From the NCBI RefSeq assembly GCF_021502655.1, contig NZ_JAKFFT010000001.1:62001-126000 (forward strand): DNA of 64,000 nucleotides. Direction: 5' to 3'. Shown here in pieces: positions 51,748 through 61,172 of the stretch. Origin of the DNA: Dyadobacter sp. CY347. Its GTDB lineage: Bacteria > Bacteroidota > Bacteroidia > Cytophagales > Spirosomataceae. Both the position numbers and the translations under genes were made by a program. The notes under the pieces were generated by a model that saw only the letters and a program-made list of their open reading frames with translations, did not search any database and was not told the DNA's origin. Numbering within the stretch: the stretch's first letter is position 1; every line of letters starts with the position of its first letter.

Positions 51748-54700
51748 TTACAAACTCTCCCCATTCCTAAACTCCTCCGAAGCCTTCTTCACAATCGGGT
51801 CGCCGGCGTGAAGATTGCCGAAGACTTCGACGAGGGAATCTACGACGGTTCCTCTTTTTACAGGCACCCATTCGGCTTTTTTGTCTTTTTCCCGGATTAC
51901 GAAAACTTGCTCGCTGGAATAGACGACTGCTGATGTCGGGACGAATAATGTGTTGGCCGTGCGGGCTGAGTTAAGCGACACCTGCGCATACATGCCTGCT
52001 TTGAGCTCGTTGGAACGGTTATCCACGTCAAATTCGGTCATCATGGAGCGGTTTTCTTCGGTTAATGTTCTCGAACTTCTTGCATATACGCCTTTATACT
52101 GCTTTTCGGGACTTGCGGAAACTGTAAAAGTAATCTCGCCTTTTGATGGAATTGCATTGGACAAATTCTCGGGAATGGCCAGGGTTAACCGCAATTTTGT
52201 ATTGTCTTCCAAAACAAATAATGGTTTAGCGCCGCTTTCTCCCGGCCCTACCAATGCGCCCGGACTGATATTCCGCTCGGTAATAATGCCGTCGAATGGT
52301 GCCGCAACAGTCAGATATTTAGCCAGTTGTGATTTTGTTTCCATGTAAGAGCGTGCAGCCTGCACATTTCCCTGTGCCATGGCAACGGCCGAACTGTCGG
52401 TGGTCGACCTTGCTTTTGCCAGATCCAGCTCATTGAGCGATACGGCGCCTTCCGTTTTGCTGGTGCGCAGTAGGCGATTGTAAGTCAGCGAGCTGGTTTG
52501 AAAACGCGTGGTGCTTTCGTGTAATGCGGCTTCCGAAGCGATCAGTTGCGCTTTGGCCTGGCTTAATTCAGACAAAACTTCCGGTGCTTCGAGCGTTGCA
52601 AGAATCTGCCCTTTCCGCACCAGCGTTCCCCGGTCAACGTTGACCATTTTTACAAAACCTTTGACTTTCGGATGAATGCTGACCTTATTCCAAGGCTTCA
52701 ATTCGCCGGGTAGGGCAAGCTGTTTGGCCGGTTTCAGACTTTGCACCACAGCCATTTCAGTCGCTGGCGCTTTCTCTTCTTTTTGCTCTTTGTTATTAGT
52801 CGTCTCAGCTTCGGAATTGCACGACATGAAGCCAAATGTGCACGTTCCAATGACGATTAACGATTTCAGGGTGTTCATGGAAATGGATGTTTGAAGTTTG
52901 TTTCGGAAAAAATTGCTTTCCGGATCTTCCGGATCGAGCGATAGGGAATGGATAGATGCCTTTTTCTGAACCATTGTAAAAACGGCAGGCAGAATAAGCA
53001 ATGAAGCCAAGGTGGATGCGATAAGCCCACCGATAACAGCCTGGCCCAGCGGAGCAATCTGGTCGCCGCCTTCGCCCATGCCGGATGCCATCGGGATCAT
53101 CCCGGCAATCATCGCAATACTGGTCATTAAAATCGGCCGTATCCTGCTTCCGGCTGCCAAAATCACTGCCTTATGCGAGTCATTGAGCTGTAAACGCAGG
53201 TTTTCGGCATTGGTAACCATTATAATAGCATTTGCGACGGAAACCCCAACCGACATAATCAAGCCCATGTAAGATTGGAGATTCAATGTGGCGCCAGTTA
53301 TAAGCAGCAAGCCGATCGACCCCACAACCACCGCTGGAATCGTTGAAAGTACAACAAGTGACAATTTGAAGGATTGGTAAGTCGCAGAAAGCAACAAGAA
53401 CATGATGACAATGGCGATCACCAAACCCACCTGCAAGCTGCCCAATGTCTCGGTAAGCAAATCAGATTGCCCTTTCAGCTCAACCAAAACACCACGCGGA
53501 GGTTCACCGGCATTTTTAATAGCAGTTTGAACGGCTTTCGTAGCTGCACCCAGATCTTTTTTGTGAATGTTCGCGGTTACAGTCACCAGTCGGTTCGGAC
53601 CGGCGCGGTCGTATTCTCCAGGCGCTGTTTTTTGTGAGAATGTTGCCACATCGGCCAATAGGGGATTGCTAACGCCGGTTTTTAATGGAATTGTCCCAAT
53701 GTCTTCCACGGAAGTCATCTGATACTCAGGAATCTGAACCTGGACCTGATATGCCAATCCTTTCGCATCGTCCAGCCATAGGTTTTTATCTGTAAAACGG
53801 CTTGATGAAGTGGCAGCAACCATGGATCTGGCAACCTGCGTCGACGTTATACCAAGTTGACCCGCTCTCTCACGGTTAATCTCAACATTGAGCACCGGAT
53901 ATTCCAGCGGCTGCGCGATTTGAACATCCCTCAGAAACGCAATGTGCTGCATTTCTTTCTGGATCTTTTTCGCAAATCTTCCTGCTTCTTCCACATCCTT
54001 CGCAGCAACACTCACCTCGATCGGCGTGGAAGCGCCCTGGCTCATGATCTTATCCACCAGTTCAATCGGCTCAAATGAAATCTTTAATGCGGGAATTTCC
54101 TTACCAATCCGCTCACGCAGTTTTTCCTTTAAAGCATCCATTTTTACCGGAAAATCTTCATGCAAGGAAACCTGCAAAACGGCTTCATGCGGCCCGCTGT
54201 TGAACACGAAAATGTTGGAAGTTCCATAACTGGAAGGCACCGTGCCGACATACGCCGACGAGATCTCGACATGTTCCTTACCCACTTCCGACTTGATCAG
54301 ATTGAGGACTTTTAATGTGGCCTCCTCGGTGCGTTCTACGCGCGTTCCGTCTGCAATGCGCAGGCGCATCTGAAACTGGTGACTGTTGGCTTTGGGTAGA
54401 ATATCAGTCCCGATCAGGAAAAATCCGCCAACGATCAATGCAACCGCACCAACGAGATAAACCGGAACCACCAGTTTCCCTTTCCGCATAATGCCACTCA
54501 GGAAATCAATGTATTTTAATTTAAATTTTTCAAAACCCTTCGGTGGCAATGATGGATGCACACCTTCTTCAATTACGTCCTTAACTTCCTGATCGTCCAA
54601 TGCTAATGTTGGCGCCTCATGTTTCGGGTGGTCTTTCAAAAGCCAGTTGGCCAAAACCGGAACCAATGTTTGGGATAATAAAAATGACGCGATCATAGCA

Positions 54701-56106
54701 AAACCAACGGCTAGCGACAGCGGCAAAAACATTGATCTGGGAATGCCGCTCATGACGAATGACGGTGCGAAAACGGCCAGAATCGCTAGTAGGATCAGGA
54801 ATTCAGGGAAAGCAATCTCCTTACAGGCATCCCAAATGGCCTGTTCCTTCGGTTTGCCCATCTCCTGATGCTGGTGAATATTCTCAATCGTAACCGTCGC
54901 CTGATCCACCAAAACACCGATGGCTAATGCTAGGCCGCTCAATGTCATAATGTTAATGGTTTGACCAAATAAATTCATCAGGATCACAGCAGACAGAATC
55001 GAAATTGGAATGGTAACAATCACAATGATCACACTTCGCCAGTCGCGAAGGAATAGGAGCACCATTAAACCGGTTAGTAACGCACCTAAAATCCCTTCTG
55101 TGATCAAGCTTTTCAGCGAGTTGGTCACATAAACCGATTGGTCAAACTCATAGGAGATCTTCACGTCCTCCGGAACAGCATTCCGTAATTGCGGCAATGC
55201 TGCGCGGATATTATTGACTACGTCCAATGTAGACGCATCTGATTTTTTTACAACAGGAATATAAACTGCCCTGCGACCATTGATCAACGCATAACTCACC
55301 GTCACGTCGGCGCCATCCTCCACCGTTCCCACATCGCGGACGAAAACGGTCGGTCCTGCGCCAATGCGGATTGGAATGTTAAGAAAGTCTTCCGGTTTCT
55401 TAATCAATGAGTTAACCGGTGTCATAAGGGTTTTGTCGCCCATGCGGATGTTACCCGCGGGTGACGGCTGGTTGTTGGTAATGATGGATTTAATGATTTC
55501 TTCCGGCGTCAAATGATAACTTCTGATGCGCTCAGGATCGACGCGGATTACGATGGTGCGCTGGTTCCCACCAAACGGCGGCGGACTGGAAACGCCTTCA
55601 ATGCGGCTGAACATGGGCCGTACACGCGAAGAGGCAAAATCCTGGATCTCATTTAACGACCGCGATGAGCTTTCAAAAACCATTTGCCCAATGGGAACTG
55701 AACTGGCATCAAAACGCACAACCTGCGGCGGAACCGTTCCTTCGGGCATGTACGCTTTTGCCCGCGAAACATTGTTGGCGACTTCGGCGGCGGCTTGCGC
55801 CATATCAGTTCCGGGATAAAAAGAAAGCTTGATCAGAGAAAGCCCCTGAATGGTCTTCACATCCACATCCCGTATCCCGGAAACATACAGAAAGTGGTCC
55901 TGGTAACGCGTCGCAATGAAGCCGTCCATCTGATCGGGAGCCATACCACCGTATGGCTGCACCACGTAAATTGTGGGCAAATCAAGGTTTGGGAAAATGT
56001 CGACAGGGATGCTGCGAATGGAGAGAACGGAAAAAAACAGGATCCCGATCACCACCACCACAATGGAAATTGGCTGTCGCAGCGCAGTTCTAATGAGTTG
56101 ATACAT
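51748..56106 (-). CDS. RND efflux pump fused to its periplasmic adaptor
   Basis: A single 1452-residue frame. Residues 1 to about 1050 are a complete RND inner-membrane pump (12 transmembrane helices, two periplasmic loops; IPVDIFPNLDLPTIYVV, GLALAIGVLVDQATVTIEN in TM4 with Asp401, LIMSVGVSVANAIIMVTNAE). Residues 1077-1452 are a complete membrane-fusion adaptor: a lipoprotein-like signal (MNTLKSLIVIGTCTFGFMSC, Cys1096), barrel-sandwich, helical hairpin (about 1160-1220; LSQAKAQLIASEAALHEST) and beta-barrel. No stop or frameshift separates them. The second TM4 acid of AcrB is Gln402, as in single-Asp RND branches. A TolC-type gene lies 14 nt upstream. Substrate unknown. Confidence 0.9.
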   Translation of the reverse strand: MYQLIRTALRQPISIVVVVIGILFFSVLSIRSIPVDIFPNLDLPTIYVVQPYGGMAPDQMDGFIATRYQDHFLYVSGIRDVDVKTIQGLSLIKLSFYPGTDMAQAAAEVANNVSRAKAYMPEGTVPPQVVRFDASSVPIGQMVFESSSRSLNEIQDFASSRVRPMFSRIEGVSSPPPFGGNQRTIVIRVDPERIRSYHLTPEEIIKSIITNNQPSPAGNIRMGDKTLMTPVNSLIKKPEDFLNIPIRIGAGPTVFVRDVGTVEDGADVTVSYALINGRRAVYIPVVKKSDASTLDVVNNIRAALPQLRNAVPEDVKISYEFDQSVYVTNSLKSLITEGILGALLTGLMVLLFLRDWRSVIIVIVTIPISILSAVILMNLFGQTINIMTLSGLALAIGVLVDQATVTIENIHQHQEMGKPKEQAIWDACKEIAFPEFLILLAILAVFAPSFVMSGIPRSMFLPLSLAVGFAMIASFLLSQTLVPVLANWLLKDHPKHEAPTLALDDQEVKDVIEEGVHPSLPPKGFEKFKLKYIDFLSGIMRKGKLVVPVYLVGAVALIVGGFFLIGTDILPKANSHQFQMRLRIADGTRVERTEEATLKVLNLIKSEVGKEHVEISSAYVGTVPSSYGTSNIFVFNSGPHEAVLQVSLHEDFPVKMDALKEKLRERIGKEIPALKISFEPIELVDKIMSQGASTPIEVSVAAKDVEEAGRFAKKIQKEMQHIAFLRDVQIAQPLEYPVLNVEINRERAGQLGITSTQVARSMVAATSSSRFTDKNLWLDDAKGLAYQVQVQIPEYQMTSVEDIGTIPLKTGVSNPLLADVATFSQKTAPGEYDRAGPNRLVTVTANIHKKDLGAATKAVQTAIKNAGEPPRGVLVELKGQSDLLTETLGSLQVGLVIAIVIMFLLLSATYQSFKLSLVVLSTIPAVVVGSIGLLLITGATLNLQSYMGLIMSVGVSVANAIIMVTNAENLRLQLNDSHKAVILAAGSRIRPILMTSIAMIAGMIPMASGMGEGGDQIAPLGQAVIGGLIASTLASLLILPAVFTMVQKKASIHSLSLDPEDPESNFFRNKLQTSISMNTLKSLIVIGTCTFGFMSCNSEAETTNNKEQKEEKAPATEMAVVQSLKPAKQLALPGELKPWNKVSIHPKVKGFVKMVNVDRGTLVRKGQILATLEAPEVLSELSQAKAQLIASEAALHESTTRFQTSSLTYNRLLRTSKTEGAVSLNELDLAKARSTTDSSAVAMAQGNVQAARSYMETKSQLAKYLTVAAPFDGIITERNISPGALVGPGESGAKPLFVLEDNTKLRLTLAIPENLSNAIPSKGEITFTVSASPEKQYKGVYARSSRTLTEENRSMMTEFDVDNRSNELKAGMYAQVSLNSARTANTLFVPTSAVVYSSEQVFVIREKDKKAEWVPVKRGTVVDSLVEVFGNLHAGDPIVKKASEEFRNGESL
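52918..52935. repeat. Tandem 9-bp duplication at the RND-adaptor junction
   Basis: TTCCGGATC occurs twice in tandem; on the coding strand this reads as the peptide repeat DPEDPE, about 14 residues before the internal methionine of the adaptor half. It falls exactly in the linker between the two fused proteins. Confidence 0.6.
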
Positions 56107-56120
56107 AATGAATTGATTAT

Positions 56121-57575
56121 TTACTTAGCCACTTGATTAAGGAAAATAGACAGGTCTCCGGCAGCCGCAGCCTGCATAAGCAATGCGCGCCAGACATTGC
56201 CGTTTGTAACGAATTTGTCGACCTCGGCGCGGTTCAATGCATTGACGCTTTGGGCCAATGTGAAAAGGTCGGTTAGGCCGCTTTGGTAACGGGCTTGTGC
56301 CTGATTGAAAGCACGTTGCGCTGCATTTAACTGAACCGGAGTAAGCCGGGCCTGTTCCATGGAAAGCTGGAATTGCATATCCGCCTCGCGCGATTGGCGG
56401 TCCAGCTGCAATTTTTGTGTTTGATAAAGTTCTTTGAAACGCTCAACCTGAAACTGCTCGGTTTTGTAATCGTTCCGGACACGCAAAATGTTGGTCAGGT
56501 TCCAGCGTGTTGAAACACCGAATAGATAATTGTAAACCTGGTAACCAACCCCGCTTGAAAAGCCGGTGTGAAACGAATCGTCTTTATTAGAAACCCCTGA
56601 ACCACGCGCCCATCCCGAGCCGATAATGGAGATTGACGGCAGGTAAGATTTACGAACAGCGGCGCTTCGGGCATAGGAAGCGTCAATCTGGGTTTGGGAA
56701 AAACGCAATGCAGGATTTTTCAAAAACGAATCTGTTGATGCTGTCCCGACGGGCAATTGTGAATAAAATTGCATCGTATCCACCTGAATGCTGTCGCGCA
56801 ACTGGCCGGTAAGTTCTGCCAGGCGTAATGCCTGGGCTTTGGTAGAACGCTGGCTTTCGAGCACCAACAATTTTGCTTTGGCATATTCGGCACTTGCGAG
56901 CGAGCTATCCACGCCCGGCCGCATTCCCGAACCTACTGCCGCATCCGTTACCCGCTTGAAAATCGAAGCTCTTTCCAGATTTTGCTGCTGTGCTTCAACC
57001 AGTTTTTGATTGATTAACAGAACAAGATATGCGTCGACAATGCGGATCTGATGCTGGAATAATTCATTTTCAAAATCCGCCTGACTTCGTGTGAGCTCGG
57101 CTTTGGCTGTGTTGACATTGGCCTTCACCTTACCGAAATTGAAAACCCGCCAATCCACCAGCGCGCTTGTAAAGCTTCCGAATGTCCCGGTGTAAATGTT
57201 ATCCGGCCGGATGCCGCCTGAGGGAGAAATCACACTTCCTTCATTGCCCCAAAACGAGCCAGCAACGCTGTTATTGGTTGAAAACGTGTATTGATCCTGC
57301 ACCACAAGCGTCGGGAGATAATCGGTTTTTACAGATTTTACCCTGCTTTCTGCGCCCCGGATTTCAGCTTGTTTTGATTTGAGAAATGGATAATTCTCAG
57401 TGCCTTCCTGCAATATTTCCTGCAAATTCACTTGTTGGGCAAACAAGCTGCCAGCCGGAGCAAGCAGGAACAATGCAAACAGCAATGCATATTTTTTAGA
57501 AACCAATGACCGTCTGGCCGGGTCCGGAGTCTTATGCTTTATGGGAAAAAGCGATTTTACGATGGTTATAAACAT
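56121..57575 (-). CDS. TolC-family outer-membrane efflux protein
   Basis: A 484-residue outer-membrane channel protein for the tripartite pump encoded 14 nt downstream. An atypically long N-terminal region precedes the hydrophobic signal core (KYALLFALFLLAPAGSLFA-Q, about residues 28-46). Two OEP repeats follow: FLKSKQAEIRGAESRVKSVKTDYLPTLVVQDQY and the matching second-half RSAAVRKSYLPSISIIGSGWARG, with coiled-coil helices between. The ATG at 57575 is preferred to 57653, which would add 26 residues before the signal. It is divergent from a two-component system that may control it. Confidence 0.88.
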   Translation of the reverse strand: MFITIVKSLFPIKHKTPDPARRSLVSKKYALLFALFLLAPAGSLFAQQVNLQEILQEGTENYPFLKSKQAEIRGAESRVKSVKTDYLPTLVVQDQYTFSTNNSVAGSFWGNEGSVISPSGGIRPDNIYTGTFGSFTSALVDWRVFNFGKVKANVNTAKAELTRSQADFENELFQHQIRIVDAYLVLLINQKLVEAQQQNLERASIFKRVTDAAVGSGMRPGVDSSLASAEYAKAKLLVLESQRSTKAQALRLAELTGQLRDSIQVDTMQFYSQLPVGTASTDSFLKNPALRFSQTQIDASYARSAAVRKSYLPSISIIGSGWARGSGVSNKDDSFHTGFSSGVGYQVYNYLFGVSTRWNLTNILRVRNDYKTEQFQVERFKELYQTQKLQLDRQSREADMQFQLSMEQARLTPVQLNAAQRAFNQAQARYQSGLTDLFTLAQSVNALNRAEVDKFVTNGNVWRALLMQAAAAGDLSIFLNQVAK

Positions 57576-57738
57576 GGAATGACTATTTGATCCAACAATA
57601 TTTTGGGACGAAACTAGGAGCCAATTCTGGAAACATTTGGGAGAAATGTCCATTTCAAGCCATTGGAGGACAAAATATTATCTCCTAAATTTTTCCAGAT
57701 TCACCCTTTACCTTTGTCCGTTATCTTGCAGCCTATCC

Positions 57739-58416
57739 ATGAAAGTATTAGTAGTAGAAGATGAAAAGGGCCTCGCAGAAAGCATCGTTGAATATCTGAC
57801 GCGCGAGGGATTTATATGTGAAGTAGCCAACACATTCTGGCAAGCCGATGAAAAAATCAGCTTGTACCAATATGATTGCACCATTGTGGACCTTACATTG
57901 CCTGATGGCGATGGGTTTGACATTGTTCAGACATTGAAAAAGATAGCCGCAGCCACGGGAATTATTATTATATCAGCTCGTAACACGCTGGAAGACAAGA
58001 TTAAGGGTCTCGAAATCGGTTCGGATGATTATATGACCAAACCATTTCACCTTTCCGAGTTGAATGCGCGGGTAAAGTCGCTCATTCGCCGACGTAGTTT
58101 TGGGGGGAACAATGATATGATCTGGAAGGAAATCCGCGTGCAATTGCAATCCAGGAAGGTTTTTATTGGTGAAAAAGAGGCGATCTTATCCAAAAAAGAA
58201 TACGATCTTTTGCTTTATTTCCTGGCAAATACGGACGTGGCCCTGACCAAAGAATCCATTGCGGAACATCTCTGGGGCGATCATATGGATTCTTACGATT
58301 CGCTGGACATGGTTTATTCACACATTAAAAACCTCCGGAAAAAAATCCTGGAAAGGGGAGGGAAGGACTACATTCAATCCATTTACGGCATTGGCTATAA
58401 ATTCACAGCACCTTGA
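57739..58416 (+). CDS. OmpR/PhoB-family response regulator
   Basis: A 225-residue regulator: receiver domain (1-120) with acidic pocket VVEDEKGLAES, phospho-acceptor Asp51 (CTIVDLTLPDGDGFD), and the DYMTKPFHL lysine, followed by a winged-helix DNA-binding domain (about 130-225; LSKKEYDLLLYFLAN, LTKESIAEHLWG, VYSHIKNLRKKI, YGIGYKF). The frame is open back to 57637, but the family start MKVLVVEDE is at 57739. It overlaps the downstream kinase by four bases and is divergent from the tolC-RND genes, a likely target. Confidence 0.94.
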   Translation: MKVLVVEDEKGLAESIVEYLTREGFICEVANTFWQADEKISLYQYDCTIVDLTLPDGDGFDIVQTLKKIAAATGIIIISARNTLEDKIKGLEIGSDDYMTKPFHLSELNARVKSLIRRRSFGGNNDMIWKEIRVQLQSRKVFIGEKEAILSKKEYDLLLYFLANTDVALTKESIAEHLWGDHMDSYDSLDMVYSHIKNLRKKILERGGKDYIQSIYGIGYKFTAP

Positions 58417-59672
58417 AATTACTCCAAAAAACCAGCCGGATTTACCTTTTTGCATCACTCACAATCTATGTGGCTGTGGGCATTGCTTTCTTCTGGAGTA
58501 TCAAATACATGATCTACGATGAAGTCGAAAGCAGGCTTAAAGTCGAGAAGCGTGATTTTGAAGCCTATGTAGAGGAGCACGACGAGTGGCTCGATGATGC
58601 GTATTTTGTAGAAAATAAAATCGAAGTAACTCCCACCCATGGCAACATTTCGGATGAGGTGATTTTCAAGGATACAGTGATCCTGAATCGGTATGAAGGA
58701 ACACTTGATCCGTTCAGGCAGGTCACTTTTTACGCTTCGATAGACGGGGATCCGCATCGGGTTGTGATCAGGAAGTCGATGATCCAGTCCTATAAGCTAA
58801 TTGAGGCGATCTCAGGGATTATGATTGCTTTTCTCGCTTTGTTAATGGTGGGAATGTTCTTTTTCCAGCGGCGATTGTCGGGTAAAATATGGCAGCCGTT
58901 TTATGAATCGCTGGCCAATATCAAGGATTTTGACTGGACAAAAAATAAGAAGCTGGAACTGCCTAAAAGTGAGATTACTGAATTTAATGAGCTGGAAGAC
59001 GTCATGGTGAAAATGGCCTCAAAAATGCAGCACGACTACAAAAGCCTCAAAGAATTCACCGAAAATGCTTCCCACGAAATGCAGACGCCGCTGGCCCTCA
59101 TCAATGCGCGTGTTGAGCAGTTCATTCAAACGGGCGATTTAGGCAAAGAGCAAACTTATTGGATTGAAGAAATTTACCATGCATCCAGAAGGATTTCAAG
59201 GCTAAATCAAGGTCTGTTACTTCTTGCCAAAATTGAAAATCAACAATTTACGGACCATGAAAATACAGATCTTTCGGAACTGGCCGCGGCAAAGCTGAAA
59301 GATTTCGAAGACATTATCTCTCACCGCAATATCCAGGTGAATCTGCATTGCGATGAAAAATTCATTGTAAATATGTCGCCTGCCCTGGCGGAGATCCTGA
59401 TCGTTAACCTGGTTAATAATGCCATTCGTCACAACCATCAAAATGGGGAGCTCAGCATCAAAACCGGGACTGGTTTTTTGGAAGTAAGTAACACAGGAAA
59501 TGCGCTTAGGGCCGATCCTGCGAGCCTTTTTAATCGCTTTAAGAAAGAGTCAGCAAGCGGCGAATCGCTCGGATTAGGGCTAGCGATTGTAAAGCAGATC
59601 TGCGATAATTACGGCTTGCAGATTGCGTATCATAACCACGAATCGCTTCATAAGATCCAAATCAGCGTTTAG
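58413..59672 (+). CDS. Sensor histidine kinase of the efflux-linked two-component system
   Basis: A 419-residue membrane kinase: TM1 (about 10-31), a periplasmic sensor of about 95 residues, TM2 (130-151), HisKA with His221 (FTENASHEMQTPLALI) and HATPase_c (LVNNAIRHNHQNGEL; LGLGLAIVKQICDNYG). It starts at a TTG that overlaps the regulator's stop as TTGA (58413-58416). No ATG exists nearby in frame before TM1, so the TTG start is well supported. The periplasmic domain has no recognised fold. The gene ends inside a long inverted repeat. Confidence 0.92.
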   Translation: MKLLQKTSRIYLFASLTIYVAVGIAFFWSIKYMIYDEVESRLKVEKRDFEAYVEEHDEWLDDAYFVENKIEVTPTHGNISDEVIFKDTVILNRYEGTLDPFRQVTFYASIDGDPHRVVIRKSMIQSYKLIEAISGIMIAFLALLMVGMFFFQRRLSGKIWQPFYESLANIKDFDWTKNKKLELPKSEITEFNELEDVMVKMASKMQHDYKSLKEFTENASHEMQTPLALINARVEQFIQTGDLGKEQTYWIEEIYHASRRISRLNQGLLLLAKIENQQFTDHENTDLSELAAAKLKDFEDIISHRNIQVNLHCDEKFIVNMSPALAEILIVNLVNNAIRHNHQNGELSIKTGTGFLEVSNTGNALRADPASLFNRFKKESASGESLGLGLAIVKQICDNYGLQIAYHNHESLHKIQISV

Positions 59673-59697
59673 TTGATTCGGATCTTATGAAGCGATT
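59641..59697. terminator. 24-bp inverted repeat across the kinase stop codon
   Basis: Arms 59641-59664 and 59674-59697 are complementary at 23 of 24 positions (AATCGCTTCATAAGATCC... against ...GGATCTTATGAAGCGATT), with a 9-nt loop containing the stop codon. It lies between convergent genes, so it may end both transcripts. Only TTTT follows on the plus strand, which is weak for an intrinsic terminator. Confidence 0.55.
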
Positions 59698-59714
59698 TTA
59701 CGCGCCAATATGCG

Positions 59715-61172
59715 TTAGCGAGCTACTTTATCTAATTCGGCTGCCAGGGTTTTGTTATCAGGGAATTCCTGCGGGATCCAGCGGTTTACGATTTTGCCGG
59801 ATGCATCTGTAACCAGGAATGGATAGCGGATATCGATCGCATATTTTTCCTTCAGGATTTCGATGTTGTCGTCAGAAGCCCAAAGGTGCTTCGCATTCGG
59901 TCTGTCCTTCGCATACTGCTTCCAGGTGCCGAACGGGATCCCAGGTGCAACGGAAACATAAACGAATGTTGCTTTCTCACCTAATTTGTCTTCCAATGCC
60001 TTCATACCAGGCTCATGCTGGCCAATGCTGAATGAAAATACCATACAAACAGGCTTTCCTGTAAGCGAAGACACCGTAACCGCAGTGCTATCCACATTCA
60101 ATAAGGTCACATCTGCAAGCGCAGCGCCCGGCTGCAATGTTTCTTTCGTTGCTATAAGCTTTGAAATGTATTCTGAATTTGGTGATTGCGGGAATGTTGC
60201 TTTATAATCTTCCAAAAGCGCCTTGCTGGTTTCAATGCCAGGAATGGCCGTAGCGGCGTAGTTGAGCCAGTAAGTCAATAAATATTCTTTTTGTTTGGGA
60301 TAATTGGCCAGCTTTTCCTTGCTGAATGCATACACATCCTTCAATGCTTCCGGACTGATCTCATATCTCGATTCGGACGCCAACGGGAATTTTCTGGTCG
60401 CAGGAATCAATGCCCAGTTCCGGAGCTCATCGCGATACGACTGGCTTAGTAATGCTTCGTCGGACATGATTTTGAAATCGGCCAATGTAACTTCTTCAAG
60501 TTCCTTCCGTTGCGCATCGTCCAGCTTCATAACGCGGTTGCCCCGCATAATTTTTTCCTGGATTAAACGCCTCATTAAGGAAGGCTCCGTTGCCGTTGTG
60601 GCCAGCACATAGGCCTCAAAACCTGGAACAACCGGATTGGCTGCCTTAAATTTTGCAAAACCATCCAAACGTGCTTTCTCCAAGCTATCGCTCTGTTGGA
60701 CAACGGCTTTATTATCAATTTGCGATGGTTTATAACCGAATACAGGTAAATACTGAAACTGGTTTTCGAGGAAATAATTTTTCAGGAATGTCTGATAATT
60801 GGCATTCTTTCCTGAGAATGTTACGTCACCATTATCGGCGAATGCAATGGTCAGATCGTCGCCCGGCTGGACAAACAGCATCCAGGTTTTATTCACGCTT
60901 CCGCCGCCATATTGCAGGCGCATCATGCGTGGTTCCGGCAGTTGGATTACCGCTTTTTCAGTCGTTTTATCTTTAAAATCAGTTGATGCGACGGGTTCCA
61001 GTTTTACATCGGCAAGGCCAATGCCCAGATTGGGGTGGAAGTGAACATCTTCCTGAACCAAAGTTACGGTTACGGGGCCTTGTTTTGAGTTAGTGAGCGT
61101 TATAGTGGCAGTATTTTGGGCTTTTACCAATATGCTGGTAAATAATAGTATCAGTAGTGTTACTTTTTTCAT
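59715..61172 (-). CDS. Secreted thioredoxin-fold protein lacking CXXC (TlpA-like)
   Basis: A 485-residue exported protein: signal peptide (about 1-18, VKA-Q), an N-terminal beta-rich domain like DUF4369-type regions (about 20-130), a helical middle (about 140-330), and a C-terminal thioredoxin-like domain (about 345-485; LQPGAALADVTLLNVDSTAVTVSSLTGKP). Where TlpA proteins have WCGPC, this has SIGQHEP (SFSIGQHEPGMKALE), so disulfide chemistry is not expected. The fold ends normally (YPFLVTDASGKIVNRW). It is monocistronic, divergent from the FAD/Fe-S gene. Function unknown. Confidence 0.8.
   Translation of the reverse strand: MKKVTLLILLFTSILVKAQNTATITLTNSKQGPVTVTLVQEDVHFHPNLGIGLADVKLEPVASTDFKDKTTEKAVIQLPEPRMMRLQYGGGSVNKTWMLFVQPGDDLTIAFADNGDVTFSGKNANYQTFLKNYFLENQFQYLPVFGYKPSQIDNKAVVQQSDSLEKARLDGFAKFKAANPVVPGFEAYVLATTATEPSLMRRLIQEKIMRGNRVMKLDDAQRKELEEVTLADFKIMSDEALLSQSYRDELRNWALIPATRKFPLASESRYEISPEALKDVYAFSKEKLANYPKQKEYLLTYWLNYAATAIPGIETSKALLEDYKATFPQSPNSEYISKLIATKETLQPGAALADVTLLNVDSTAVTVSSLTGKPVCMVFSFSIGQHEPGMKALEDKLGEKATFVYVSVAPGIPFGTWKQYAKDRPNAKHLWASDDNIEILKEKYAIDIRYPFLVTDASGKIVNRWIPQEFPDNKTLAAELDKVAR

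Noticed and set aside
52878-56106. Sequencing error as the cause of the RND-adaptor fusion
   Set aside because: The frame is continuous through a plausible linker with no shift in codon use, so nothing in the sequence itself points to an error; only resequencing could exclude it.
57637-57738. Upstream extension of the OmpR-type regulator
   Set aside because: Receiver domains start at MKVLVVEDE (57739); the extra residues are unlike the family and cover the divergent promoter region.
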